This document shows positions 1 through 6,846 of a stretch of 27,896 nucleotides of DNA, piece by piece. The position numbers were made by a program, and so were the translations under genes. The DNA comes from Archaeoglobus sp. JdFR-24. Its GTDB lineage: Archaea; Halobacteriota; Archaeoglobi; Archaeoglobales; Archaeoglobaceae. Each line of letters opens with the position of its first letter. The first letter of the stretch is position 1. The stretch covers positions 1-27,896 of the forward strand of contig MTML01000053.1 in the NCBI GenBank assembly GCA_002011215.1, read 5' to 3'. The notes beneath the pieces are model-generated. The model was not told where the DNA came from. It ran no database searches and saw only the letters and a program-made list of their open reading frames with translations.

Positions 1-300
1 CCGTCGTGAGACAGGTCGGTTGCTATCTAACGGGGGTGTCTGGGAGGCTGAGGGGAAGGAGGCTCTAGTACGAGAGGAACGAGCCTCCGGCGCCACTGGT
101 CTACCGGTTGTTCGGCAGAGCACTGCCGGGCAGCTACGCGCTACGCGGTTAAAGGCTGAAAGCATCTAAGCCTGAAACCGCCCCTGAAAAGAGCCTCCCC
201 TAAGGGCGCTCGTAGAAGACGAGTTTGATAGGACCGGGGTGTAAGCGGTGAGCTTGCGCGAGCCGTTCAGCCCGCGGTTACTAAAGCCCGTGCCGGTATA
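1..300 (+). rRNA. 23S ribosomal RNA, 3' end (partial)
   Basis: The sarcin-ricin loop is visible at 67-80 (AGTACGAGAGGAAC), the universally conserved elongation-factor binding site of large-subunit rRNA. About 230 bases follow before conservation fades, which matches the usual distance from this loop to the 3' end. The stretch near 230-284 (GGACCGGGGTGTA, then CCCGCGGTTACTAA) resembles the archaeal 23S terminus as I remember it from haloarchaea, so the mature end is placed near 300, give or take about 20 bases. The 5' part lies outside the window. No 5S gene follows, as expected for archaea whose 5S is unlinked. Confidence 0.95.
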
Positions 301-467
301 GCTTAGCTAGTCCCAGGTACATGCTGGAAGTGGACCTTACATGGTTTTGATTAATTTTTTATGAGTAGATGAAGTAAAGCCTGCAAATGGTTTGGATTTT
401 AAATTGATTTCAAAGCATACGCAGTGATTAACGTTTGAAAAAGGATTTTTACTTGCTTTTTATCTTT
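301..467. other. rRNA 3' spacer
   Basis: This AT-rich spacer follows the 23S gene. A T-rich run at about 345-360 could act as a terminator of the rRNA transcript. The stretch 300-340 may hold the 3' half of the pre-rRNA processing stem, but its partner lies upstream of the window. I see no 5S rRNA, tRNA or open reading frame here. Confidence 0.5.
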
Positions 468-928
468 TTAAACACTCGAAAATAAGTCTATTTTTCTTTT
501 CTTAAACTCCTCTTTTAACTCTAAGGGCTCCTTGAAGAAGTGCTCCTTAAACCATCTGCTAAGCCACCACTTAACAACTTATCTTCTTTCAGCACTCTCA
601 GCGCTTTGTCTATCTCCGATAAACAGAGCGGGCATATCGGCCTGTCATCAGCGTGTCTGGATACTGTGTTCAGGCATACGGGACACTGTCCATCAACAAC
701 ATACTTCTGCTTAAAAGCAGATTTGCTGCGAGATCGAGCTTCTCAACGTTCTCTTTCTTTGCAACAACTTCAACTGGCAGCGTTGTGTGTATTTCTATGT
801 TGGTGCAGCACCTCCTATCTCCTTAAAAGCTGCAGCCATCTCAACCCTCTTTGCCGGATCTTTGACGTCTTCACTCTTAAACTTTGTATTGTAAAGCTAT
901 TGTAAAGCCAGGCTGCTTTGAATACCAT
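468..928 (-). pseudogene. decayed gene for a small double-CPxC (zinc-ribbon-like) protein
   Basis: Reading the minus strand gives coding-like protein only if the frame is changed at least three times. From an ATG at 928 it runs MVFKAAWLYNSFT, then KSEDVKDPAKRVEMAAAF, then IEIHTTLPVEVVAKKENV, then a segment with two CPxC motifs (CPVC at 685-674, CPLC at 634-623), and finally KWWLSRWFKEHFFKEP with a stop at 470-468. Restored, it would be about 150 residues. Four cysteines in CPxC pairs suggest a zinc ribbon; I do not recognise the family. A TATA-like TTTAAATA lies at about 948-956, some 23 bases before the ATG. The plus-strand open frames over the same stretch (532-714 and 540-905) carry no recognisable features and look like shadows. 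Sequencing error is the alternative explanation for the shifts. Confidence 0.6.
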
Positions 929-968
929 CAGCTCAGTGGTCTTTATTTAAATAGTCAGAGGATGTAGT

Positions 969-1137
969 ATGCCACATGTATTTGATCGATCCGGCTAAAG
1001 CTCATGAACTTGAATCAGAGCACAGAAAGAAGTTTTTTCCAGCTGAAAAGGTCTTTGAAGTCATTGAAAGCATAGATGGTCTAAAAAAGATTTGGCTTTT
1101 GACATTGGTGCAGGTATAGCAGTTTTTGCTCTCTAAA
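969..1137 (+). pseudogene. remnant of a class I SAM-dependent methyltransferase (N-terminus)
   Basis: The plus strand starts ATG-PHVFD at 969. It continues in another frame as DPAKAHELESEHRKKFFPAE and KVFEVIESIDGLKK, then in a further frame as FDIGAGIAVFAL, where DIGAG (1101-1115) is motif I, the SAM-binding glycine loop of class I methyltransferases. The first shift coincides with GATCGATC at 984-991, which looks like a 4-base duplication. The gene breaks off within about 55 codons of its start, just before the first operator of the MarR gene, so about two thirds of a normal methyltransferase is missing. GAGG upstream could have been its ribosome binding site. It is not functional as it stands. 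Confidence 0.6.
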
Positions 1138-1181
1138 GTTTCAACGGAAACCTTATAAACAAAAGTTTCATATGAAACTCT
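1138..1181 (+). promoter_or_regulatory. MarR promoter with two palindromic operators
   Basis: Two copies of GTTTC-N4-GAAAC lie at 1138-1151 (GTTTCAACGGAAAC) and 1165-1178 (GTTTCATATGAAAC, a perfect 14-bp palindrome), 27 bp centre to centre. A TATA box (CTTATAAAC, 1152-1160) sits exactly between them. The start codon at 1182 is about 26 bases past the TATA box, so the mRNA is probably leaderless and the second site covers the region between TATA and the transcription start. This layout fits autorepression by the MarR protein encoded next. The sites are seen directly; the binding is inferred. Confidence 0.7.
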
Positions 1182-1592
1182 ATGGACATAGGAAAGACAC
1201 TCTTCATGATTCTCCGGGACATTAAAAAGCTCGTAATGAGAAATCTTTCTGGAGAGGTGACTTTCCTCGAGTTTAAATGTCTTAAAATTGTATATCAAAA
1301 TCCGATAACTCAGAAGGAGATAATCGAGGAGACCGGAATGACTAAAGGAACCGTCTCAAAAGCTCTGAGAAGTCTGGAGGAGAGAGGGTTTGTAACGAGG
1401 AGAAGGGTGGGAAGAGAGTATAGGGTGGAGATAACGGAAGAGGGTAAGGCCGTGATGAGGAAATTTGAAAAAATAGCTTCAGAGATTAACGAAATTCTCC
1501 TGAAAAACTTCACCGAAGATGAAAAGCAGACTCTGCAAACCCTTCTGAAAAAAATGCTGAGAAATCTTGAGCAGGTGGATGATGAGACATGA
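1182..1592 (+). CDS. MarR-family transcriptional regulator
   Basis: This 136-residue protein has the size and winged-helix layout of MarR regulators. The helix-turn-helix is at about 44-70 (ITQKEIIEETGMTKGTVSKA) and the wing at about 72-90 (GFVTRRRVGREYRVEITEEG). They are flanked by N- and C-terminal helices that form the dimer interface in this family. MarR proteins typically repress drug-efflux genes and release DNA when they bind a small ligand. Here the stop overlaps the start of a MATE exporter by ATGA, so the regulator heads an efflux operon. Its promoter carries two matching palindromes, probably its own binding sites. No ribosome binding site precedes the ATG, in keeping with a leaderless message. 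The ligand cannot be told from sequence. Confidence 0.9.
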   Translation: MDIGKTLFMILRDIKKLVMRNLSGEVTFLEFKCLKIVYQNPITQKEIIEETGMTKGTVSKALRSLEERGFVTRRRVGREYRVEITEEGKAVMRKFEKIASEINEILLKNFTEDEKQTLQTLLKKMLRNLEQVDDET

Positions 1593-2962
1593 AAGAGTTA
1601 CGAGAGGTTAGAGTTCTTACCGGAGACCCGAAAAAGGCTCTGATAAAGCTTTCAATTCCGATGATGGTAAGCAACCTCGTCTTCACGCTTTACAACTTGG
1701 CAGATGGAGCGTGGGTTGCTGGGCTTGGGGCTGATGCCTTGTCGGCGATAGGCATCTTCTTCCCGCTTTTCATGATCTTTATCTCATTATCGATGGGGTT
1801 AGGGATAGGAGCAAGCTCTGCCATATCGAGAAGGATAGGGGCTAAGGATAAGAAAAATGCAGACAATATCGCGATGCACGCAATTGTAACGGGTTTTGCT
1901 GTGGCATTAATGCTCACCTTAATCATAATCCGGCTCGAGCATTTGCTGAAACTGCTCGGAGCTGAAGGCAACGTTCTGAACCTCGCCTTAGAGTATTCGA
2001 GAATAATTGTCGCAGGCTCAGTCTTTCTCGTTTTCAATAACATATCGACGGGCATACTGAACGGCGAAGGAAATACAAGAAGGACGATGTATGCAAATGT
2101 CGCCGGGACGGTTATTAATATCATTCTGGATCCTATCTTCATCTACATTCTCAACCTCGGCGTTGCCGGAGCTGCCTACGCAACTGTGGTGTCGATGGCG
2201 ATCTCATCTGCCGTTTTCATCTACTGGTTCTTTGGTGGAAAAACCTTTGTTGATGTAGGAGTGGAGAGCTTCAGAGCGGACAGGAAAATTATGTTTGACA
2301 TTCTCAGAGTTGGTCTGCCCTCATCCTTCTCAATGCTGTCCATGTCGATTGCGATGGTCTTTCTGAATATGATAATAGTCAGAGCGGGAGGGAGCGATGG
2401 GATTGCCGTTTTTACAAGTGCATGGAGATTGATAAGTTTCGGCTTCATACCGCTCTTCGGGATGGCTGGAGCTGTCACAGCCGTTGTTGGAGCTTCTTTT
2501 GGAGCGAAAAATGCTGAGAAGTTGAGAACAACCTATCTTCATGCAGTAAAGCTAACAGCTCTGATAGAAGTATTCATAGTTTCAGCAATGATAATTACCG
2601 CTCCAAAAATAGCATTCGTTTTCACGTACTCCGAGGCTTCAGTCAGAATATATCAGGAACTCGTCAATGCGATGAGAATTCTACCAGCTTTCCTGCTCTT
2701 CACACCAATGGGAATGATGACTGTAGCGATGTTTCAGGGAATTGGAAGGGGGGAGAACTCCTTGGCTATCACGATCCTGAGAACCATAATCCTGCAGCTC
2801 AGCTTTGCCTACATTTTCGCTTTTCTGTTTGGCTTTGGATTTTACGGAGTGCTGATAGGGGTTACTATTGGAAACATAACCGCATCTCTGATCGCATTCA
2901 CGTGGGGAACGCTGACCGTCAGAAAACTCGAAAAAGAGCTTGCAGTAAAGGTGATAGCATGA
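1589..2962 (+). CDS. MATE-family multidrug efflux protein
   Basis: The 457-residue protein is almost wholly hydrophobic, with about twelve predicted membrane helices in two similar halves, the normal MATE size and topology. The opening (GDPKKALIKLSIPMMVSNLV) and the following YNLADGAWVAGLGADALSAI are typical of the MATE N-lobe; LNGEGNTRRTMYANVAGTVI matches the conserved loop after helix 4. Such proteins export cationic drugs or metabolites from the cytoplasm in exchange for sodium ions or protons. The gene starts inside the stop of the MarR gene (ATGA, 1589-1592) and ends in an ATGA overlap with the MFS gene, so the three genes are translationally coupled. Substrate and coupling ion are unknown. 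Confidence 0.93.
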   Translation: MKELREVRVLTGDPKKALIKLSIPMMVSNLVFTLYNLADGAWVAGLGADALSAIGIFFPLFMIFISLSMGLGIGASSAISRRIGAKDKKNADNIAMHAIVTGFAVALMLTLIIIRLEHLLKLLGAEGNVLNLALEYSRIIVAGSVFLVFNNISTGILNGEGNTRRTMYANVAGTVINIILDPIFIYILNLGVAGAAYATVVSMAISSAVFIYWFFGGKTFVDVGVESFRADRKIMFDILRVGLPSSFSMLSMSIAMVFLNMIIVRAGGSDGIAVFTSAWRLISFGFIPLFGMAGAVTAVVGASFGAKNAEKLRTTYLHAVKLTALIEVFIVSAMIITAPKIAFVFTYSEASVRIYQELVNAMRILPAFLLFTPMGMMTVAMFQGIGRGENSLAITILRTIILQLSFAYIFAFLFGFGFYGVLIGVTIGNITASLIAFTWGTLTVRKLEKELAVKVIA

Positions 2963-4302
2963 GGCGATCGGCGCTCATAACAATAACTCTCGCATCATTC
3001 CTAACTCCTTTCACACTTTCATCGGTAAATGTTGCTCTTCCAGCGATCGGAAATGAGTTTGAGGTAGATGCAATAACACTGAACTGGATCGCCACAGCCT
3101 TCCTGCTCTCATCGGCAATGTTCTTAGTTCCATTTGGAAGGCTTGCAGACATCAAGGGCAGAAAGAGGGTTTTTGTAACTGGCATGACCGTATTTACAGC
3201 CGGGTCTCTCCTTTCAGGAATATCGAATTCGGCTGAAATGCTGATATCATTCAGAGTTCTGCAGGGAATTGGAGGGGCGATGATATTTGCGACGGGTATA
3301 GCAATTCTCACCTCTGTCTTTCCAATCAAAGAGAGAGGGAAAGTTCTCGGAATTAATGTTGCCTCCGTTTACATCGGCTTGAGTCTTGGACCATTCTTTG
3401 GCGGAATTTTAACCCAGAACTTCGGATGGAGAAGTGTTTTTTTTGTAAATGTCCCTCTCGGCGTTTTTGTTATTGCAATTGCCTTATGGAAGCTGAAAGC
3501 AGAGTGGGCTGATGCAAAGGGAGAAAGATTCGATTTAACCGGCTCAATCATTTACAGTCTGATGCTCGTTCTGATAATGATTGGTGTGTCTGAGTCATCC
3601 TCGATTCTGATAACAGCGGGCCTGGCTCTGCTGATCATCTTCATTTTGTGGGAAAGCAGAATCGAGCATCCTGTCTTCGAAATAAGGCTTTTCAGGCGAA
3701 ACATGACTTTTGCCCTCTCAAATCTCGCTGCACTGCTGAACTACTCTGCAACATTCGCTGTAATGTATCTTCTCAGTCTCTATCTGCAGTTTATTAAGGC
3801 TCTAACTCCTCAGCAGGCTGGGACTATCCTTGTCGCACAGCCAGTCGTTCAGGCTTTGCTCTCTCCTTTTGCGGGCTGGCTTTCTGACAGAATAGAGCCG
3901 AGGGTTGTTGCCTCTGCAGGAATGGCTGTCACCGCAATGGGACTCTTCATATTTTCCTGGATAAATGCAGACACTGATATCTCGATTATTGTGGCGAATT
4001 TAATGCTTATGGGCTTTGGATTCGCTCTTTTTAGCTCTCCAAATACGAATGCAATTATGAGCTCGGTAGAGAAAAGATTTTACGGAATCGCTTCAGCAAC
4101 GCTTGCAACGATGCGTGTTGTGGGGCAGATGCTCAGCATGGCTATCGTTATGCTCGTCTTTGCCATCTATATTGGAAAGGTTTTGATGACTCCTGAAATT
4201 TATCCGTTGCTGATAGACAGCATGCAAACATCCTTTGTTGTTTTCTCACTGCTCTGCTTCTTCGGGATATTTGCCTCGCTTGCTAGAGGGAGGATAAGAT
4301 AG
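2959..4302 (+). CDS. MFS transporter, DHA2/EmrB-QacA-like drug exporter
   Basis: The start is taken at the ATG overlapping the MATE stop (ATGA, 2959-2962); an in-frame start at 2902 would lie wholly inside the MATE gene. The product is 447 residues with about 14 hydrophobic segments. It opens with SSVNVALPAIGNEF, the signature of the 14-helix drug:proton antiporter family. The MFS loop 2-3 motif is present as GRLADIKGRKRV, and VLQGIGGAMIF followed by SVYIGLSLGPFFGG matches motif C of exporters. It probably expels toxic compounds using the proton gradient, alongside MATE and under MarR control. Two unrelated exporter types in one operon suggests a broad resistance cassette. Confidence 0.92.
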   Translation: MRRSALITITLASFLTPFTLSSVNVALPAIGNEFEVDAITLNWIATAFLLSSAMFLVPFGRLADIKGRKRVFVTGMTVFTAGSLLSGISNSAEMLISFRVLQGIGGAMIFATGIAILTSVFPIKERGKVLGINVASVYIGLSLGPFFGGILTQNFGWRSVFFVNVPLGVFVIAIALWKLKAEWADAKGERFDLTGSIIYSLMLVLIMIGVSESSSILITAGLALLIIFILWESRIEHPVFEIRLFRRNMTFALSNLAALLNYSATFAVMYLLSLYLQFIKALTPQQAGTILVAQPVVQALLSPFAGWLSDRIEPRVVASAGMAVTAMGLFIFSWINADTDISIIVANLMLMGFGFALFSSPNTNAIMSSVEKRFYGIASATLATMRVVGQMLSMAIVMLVFAIYIGKVLMTPEIYPLLIDSMQTSFVVFSLLCFFGIFASLARGRIR

Positions 4303-4555
4303 ATATATAAATTTTCAACCTTATACATATACAGAAAAAATTATTATTTTAAGACCTAATATCAACCTCAACGAACCACGTCCTGATAACTTCCTGACAA
4401 CTAATAATGAATCAATTTAACTGATCGATAAGCTTTTCAACTTCCCTTCTGATAGCATCTCTTATCCCTTTATATACCAAAACCTTCAAATACCAATACC
4501 GTGAGAAATTATTTTGTAGATACATCTGGTAAACTTAAACACCTAAGTCTTAAAT
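4303..4555. other. AT-rich intergenic region with minus-strand coding scraps
   Basis: This gap lies between the efflux operon and tRNA-Cys. On the plus strand I see only AT-rich sequence. On the minus strand there is a possible 37-codon frame (4525-4412) and a further coding-like scrap (about 4402-4355, reading QEVIRTWFVEVDIRS then stop), described in their own entry. A strong minus-strand TATA-like box (GGTATATAAAGGG) lies at about 4460-4472. Confidence 0.4.
4355..4525 (-). pseudogene. possible small ORF or gene remnant, unknown family
   Basis: From an ATG at 4525 the minus strand encodes 37 residues ending at 4412. The C-terminal half (GIRDAIRREVEKLIDQLN) has the charge pattern of an amphipathic helix. 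After the stop, a shifted frame reads QEVIRTWFVEVDIRS and stops near 4355, also coding-like. Together they look like the tail of a decayed gene, possibly a small regulator or antitoxin, but I recognise no family and the evidence is only amino-acid texture. Confidence 0.25.
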
Positions 4556-4627
4556 GCCAGGGTGGCAGAGGGGCTATGCGGTGGACTGCAGATCCACTTT
4601 ACCCCGGTTCAAATCCGGGCCCTGGCT
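4556..4627 (+). tRNA. tRNA-Cys (GCA)
   Basis: A full cloverleaf folds here. The acceptor GCCAGGG (4556-4562) pairs with CCCTGGC (4620-4626), followed by discriminator T at 4627, as expected for cysteine tRNA. The anticodon arm is GTGGA/TCCAC with loop CTGCAGA and anticodon GCA at 4588-4590. The T arm is CCCGG-TTCAAAT-CCGGG (4603-4619). There is no intron, and CCA is not encoded. Confidence 0.96.
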
Positions 4628-4980
4628 TCTCATTCTCCCAAAATAGTGATTGTTTTGAGTTATATTCCTTGTTTAGCCAGGTCTGTAAGCTTATATACGT
4701 AATTGGAGATTGATAAAGCTTCGTGTGCGCTGCAGGTTAATGGTAGATGTGAGAGGATACTATAATGTTGACGAGTCGAGGACGTATTCTGAAGGAGCTG
4801 CTGACTATGTTGCTAACGAACAAGGTAGAGAGGATTCAGAAGATGTTATAGGAGTTATAGCTTTCCAACTCTCCAACTTTCTGACGACAGTCTTCAACGA
4901 CAACCTTCACATCGATTCTGAACATATCATCCTACTTAGCATTAACTTTAAGTACTTTTTAATGGTTAATAATTAACTTA
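4628..4980. other. AT-rich spacer with only doubtful small ORFs
   Basis: No convincing gene is visible. A TATA-like GCTTATATACG lies at about 4688-4698. Downstream is a plus-strand frame from ATG 4740 (78 codons to 4976) with unremarkable composition, a second plus frame from 4764 (28 codons, GAGAGG upstream), and a minus-strand frame from 4925 to 4836 (29 codons, GGATGAT upstream, starting MFRIDVKVVVEDC). They overlap one another, so at most one could be real. They may be debris of small transferred genes beside the protease. Confidence 0.3.
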
Positions 4981-4995
4981 ATGAGGGGGTAAAAA

Positions 4996-5808
4996 ATGAA
5001 AACAAGATTACATTGGATGATAGCTATTTTAGTGATAACGACTTTGGTGTTTTCGGTTACAGCAGTAGCAATGCTAATTCCTATATCAGAAAAAGGCATA
5101 GATAAAACAAAAGCAGACAATTCACCAATAATGGAAAAAGAAGATGGCGATTTGGCTCTAACGCCACCCGGTTTGGAGAAGATTGTATTCATACACTATA
5201 AGAAAGGCTTTGCAAAGCCATCATGGGTTGAAGGAGGTAAAAGCGAATCGAAATGCTACGACTTTTTAGGGAAAGGTGTTAAGTGGAAAGAACTACCAGT
5301 AGATTATGTTGTAGATCCAGATAATCCAGATGGGTTGACAGAAGACTTTGTAACTGGTGCAATCTATGCAGGAGCAGAGGAATGGGATAACCATACAGGT
5401 GCAGAACTTTTTGGAAATTATTCTATTGATTACAGTGCAAGTTGGGACAGTGATGCACCAGATGGTAGAAATGAATTGTTGTTTGGAGATTATCCAGAAG
5501 AGGGAGTGATTGCGGTAACAGTAGTGTGGGGATACTTCTATGGATCACCAAGTACAAGAGAAATAATTGAGTTTGATGTCTTATTTGACACGGACTTTAA
5601 TTGGGGAGATGCAGAAATTGACCAAGCAGTAATGGATCTACAGAATATAGCGACACACGAGATCGGTCACGGTGCTGGTCTAGCAGATTTATATAACACG
5701 ATCTGTGCAGAAGAAACAATGTATGGTTACTCCGATTATGGAGAGACAAAGAAGAGAGATTTGAACACTGGTGACATTGCAGGAATACAAGAATTATATG
5801 GAAAATAA
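4996..5808 (+). CDS. secreted metzincin/matrixin-like zinc metalloprotease
   Basis: The 270-residue product opens with a basic start and a hydrophobic stretch (about 8-27), a signal peptide or membrane anchor. The zinc site is HEIGHGAGLAD at 221-231: His221 and His225 bind zinc, Glu222 is the catalytic base, and Asp231 takes the place of the usual third His, as in snapalysin-type enzymes. TMYGYS at 241-246 supplies the Met-turn, and the ending LNTGDIAGIQELYG is typical of matrixins. It probably cleaves extracellular or surface proteins. GGGGG lies about 6 bases before the ATG, and a T-rich terminator follows the stop. The gene is clearly more AT-rich than its neighbours and sits alone between a tRNA and a tRNA-like relic, which suggests lateral acquisition. 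The natural substrate is unknown. Confidence 0.85.
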   Translation: MKTRLHWMIAILVITTLVFSVTAVAMLIPISEKGIDKTKADNSPIMEKEDGDLALTPPGLEKIVFIHYKKGFAKPSWVEGGKSESKCYDFLGKGVKWKELPVDYVVDPDNPDGLTEDFVTGAIYAGAEEWDNHTGAELFGNYSIDYSASWDSDAPDGRNELLFGDYPEEGVIAVTVVWGYFYGSPSTREIIEFDVLFDTDFNWGDAEIDQAVMDLQNIATHEIGHGAGLADLYNTICAEETMYGYSDYGETKKRDLNTGDIAGIQELYGK

Positions 5809-5832
5809 CTTTTTTTAATTTTTTAATTTTAG
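5809..5832 (+). terminator. T-rich terminator after the protease gene
   Basis: Directly after the stop codon is a run of T tracts (CTTTTTTTAATTTTTTAATTTT), the usual form of an intrinsic archaeal terminator. No strong hairpin is needed or seen. Confidence 0.55.
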
Positions 5833-5949
5833 GGCACCATTCAGGGTATCCAAATTTATCTAACGGCTGAACCTCGTAAAACAGCATACAAAACCATCGT
5901 TATTGGCGGCCACAAGTTCACTGCAGGAATCTTTTTTGTATCTGGATAT

Positions 5950-6012
5950 GCAGTCGTAGTCTAGCGGCAGGATCCCGAGCCTCTAACCCGGGTTCAAATC
6001 CCGGCGGCCGCA
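5950..6012 (+). pseudogene. tRNA-Gly-like relic lacking part of the anticodon arm
   Basis: The 3' part is a normal tRNA: variable loop CTAAC (5983-5987), T arm CCGGG-TTCAAAT-CCCGG (5988-6004), acceptor CGGCCGC (6005-6011) and discriminator A. The 5' part TAGTCTAGCGGCAGGAT (5957-5973) is a good D arm of the type found in archaeal tRNA-Gly. Only about 9 bases (CCGAGCCT region, 5974-5982) remain where 17-18 should form the anticodon arm, so roughly positions 34-43, including the anticodon, are gone. The adjacent acceptor 5' strand GCAGTCG pairs with one A-C mismatch and one G-T pair. A perfect 6-base match, GCGGCC, occurs further upstream at 5906-5911. It cannot be a working tRNA as read. Confidence 0.6.
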
Positions 6013-6117
6013 TACACATACTTCTTCTCGCTAATATTTCAACTGATTTTCCAATCCTCCCCTCTTATCTCTCTTGTCTCTCTTATTTCCCTTATCTCCA
6101 CACCCAATCCTTCTACC

Positions 6118-6768
6118 TTATCCTCGCACAAAGTCTCTGTATCCAGCAAAAAGCAATGTTAATGCTACAACAGCCACAATAAAAAGCCATGTGTTGAAAA
6201 CCCAGGCAATGGCTATGAGGCTGTAAAGTACACCTCTGCTCCCGAGGGTGTAAAAGCTGCAACCTCTGTTCAGCAGTCTGCCAAGATACTCATGACCTTC
6301 GATTCCTGTATGCTTCTTTATAATATCGGGAGGTGTCGTGATAAATAGACTGACTAATCGGTAGTATCTGAGCGATGAAATGAAGAACATGAATGAGATA
6401 GCCTGAATTGCTGCTATAAACAGAATTTTAAACTCAAAGGACAATACATCTGTAATTCCAAGACTCTGGGCGAGACCTGTCAGATTTATAAGAAGGTTGA
6501 GTAGTATACCTATGAATATGAGGGTTGAGGAGGCGAAAAGATTGCTCACAGAAATTACATCTCTTAATTGCTGGACTAGAAGGAGGTGCTCCCCTTTTTT
6601 GAGCACATATTCTATCCCACTTTCCCTGAAGAGGTTTGCATGAGACTTCACAGTTCTATCAGGATACCTCTGGTAAACCAGGAAGTACACACTATGGTAG
6701 CCAGCAAAGCACACAAGAAAAATGATCAGGGCAATCTGGTTTAGATCAATCTGGTTCAGGAGTTCCAT
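6118..6768 (-). CDS. DUF599-like membrane protein
   Basis: The 216-residue product has four or five hydrophobic helices (about 10-30, 75-97, 110-135, 178-210). The second half (YTLGSRGVLYSLIAIAWVF, then NTWLFIVAVVALTLLFAGYRD) resembles the conserved G-x-R-x-x-Y...W region of the DUF599 family of small membrane proteins of unknown function. The N-terminal half includes YHSVYFLVYQRYPDRTV, also in keeping with that family. It would sit in the cytoplasmic membrane. The gene is transcribed away from the SPFH region, with a TATA-like TTATTAAAAC about 45 bases before its ATG. No partner gene reveals its job; the assignment rests on motif resemblance only. Confidence 0.6.
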   Translation of the reverse strand: MELLNQIDLNQIALIIFLVCFAGYHSVYFLVYQRYPDRTVKSHANLFRESGIEYVLKKGEHLLLVQQLRDVISVSNLFASSTLIFIGILLNLLINLTGLAQSLGITDVLSFEFKILFIAAIQAISFMFFISSLRYYRLVSLFITTPPDIIKKHTGIEGHEYLGRLLNRGCSFYTLGSRGVLYSLIAIAWVFNTWLFIVAVVALTLLFAGYRDFVRG

Positions 6769-6846
6769 AGGTTAAATCAATCTGTAAAACAGAAAAAGTT
6801 TACCTTGTTGTTTTAATAAATCAAAATCCTCGATAATTTTCCAGCG

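Noticed and set aside
301..467. 5S rRNA gene after the 23S
   Set aside because: No 5S-like sequence was seen; archaea of this kind often have an unlinked 5S.
532..905. Two plus-strand open frames of 60 and 121 codons behind the rRNA
   Set aside because: They are antisense to a coding-like minus-strand series with CPxC motifs and have no protein features themselves.
1002..1298. 98-codon minus-strand frame over the methyltransferase remnant and MarR start
   Set aside because: It runs across the MarR promoter and is antisense to recognisable protein sequence on both sides.
2902..2958. Longer start for the MFS gene
   Set aside because: It would lie entirely within the MATE coding region; the ATGA overlap at 2959 is a standard coupled start, and the protein from there begins with the proper family signature.
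4740..4976. 78-codon plus-strand ORF before the protease
   Set aside because: No recognisable motif, competing frames on both strands, and no good ribosome binding site. Kept only as part of the spacer note.
5950..6012. Functional tRNA
   Set aside because: Only about 9 bases remain for the anticodon arm and no anticodon is present, so it is called a relic.
4556..6012. Intact integrated virus or plasmid between the tRNAs
   Set aside because: No integrase, replication or capsid gene is visible and no clear duplicated attachment site was found; the shared TTCAAAT of the two T arms is normal tRNA sequence.
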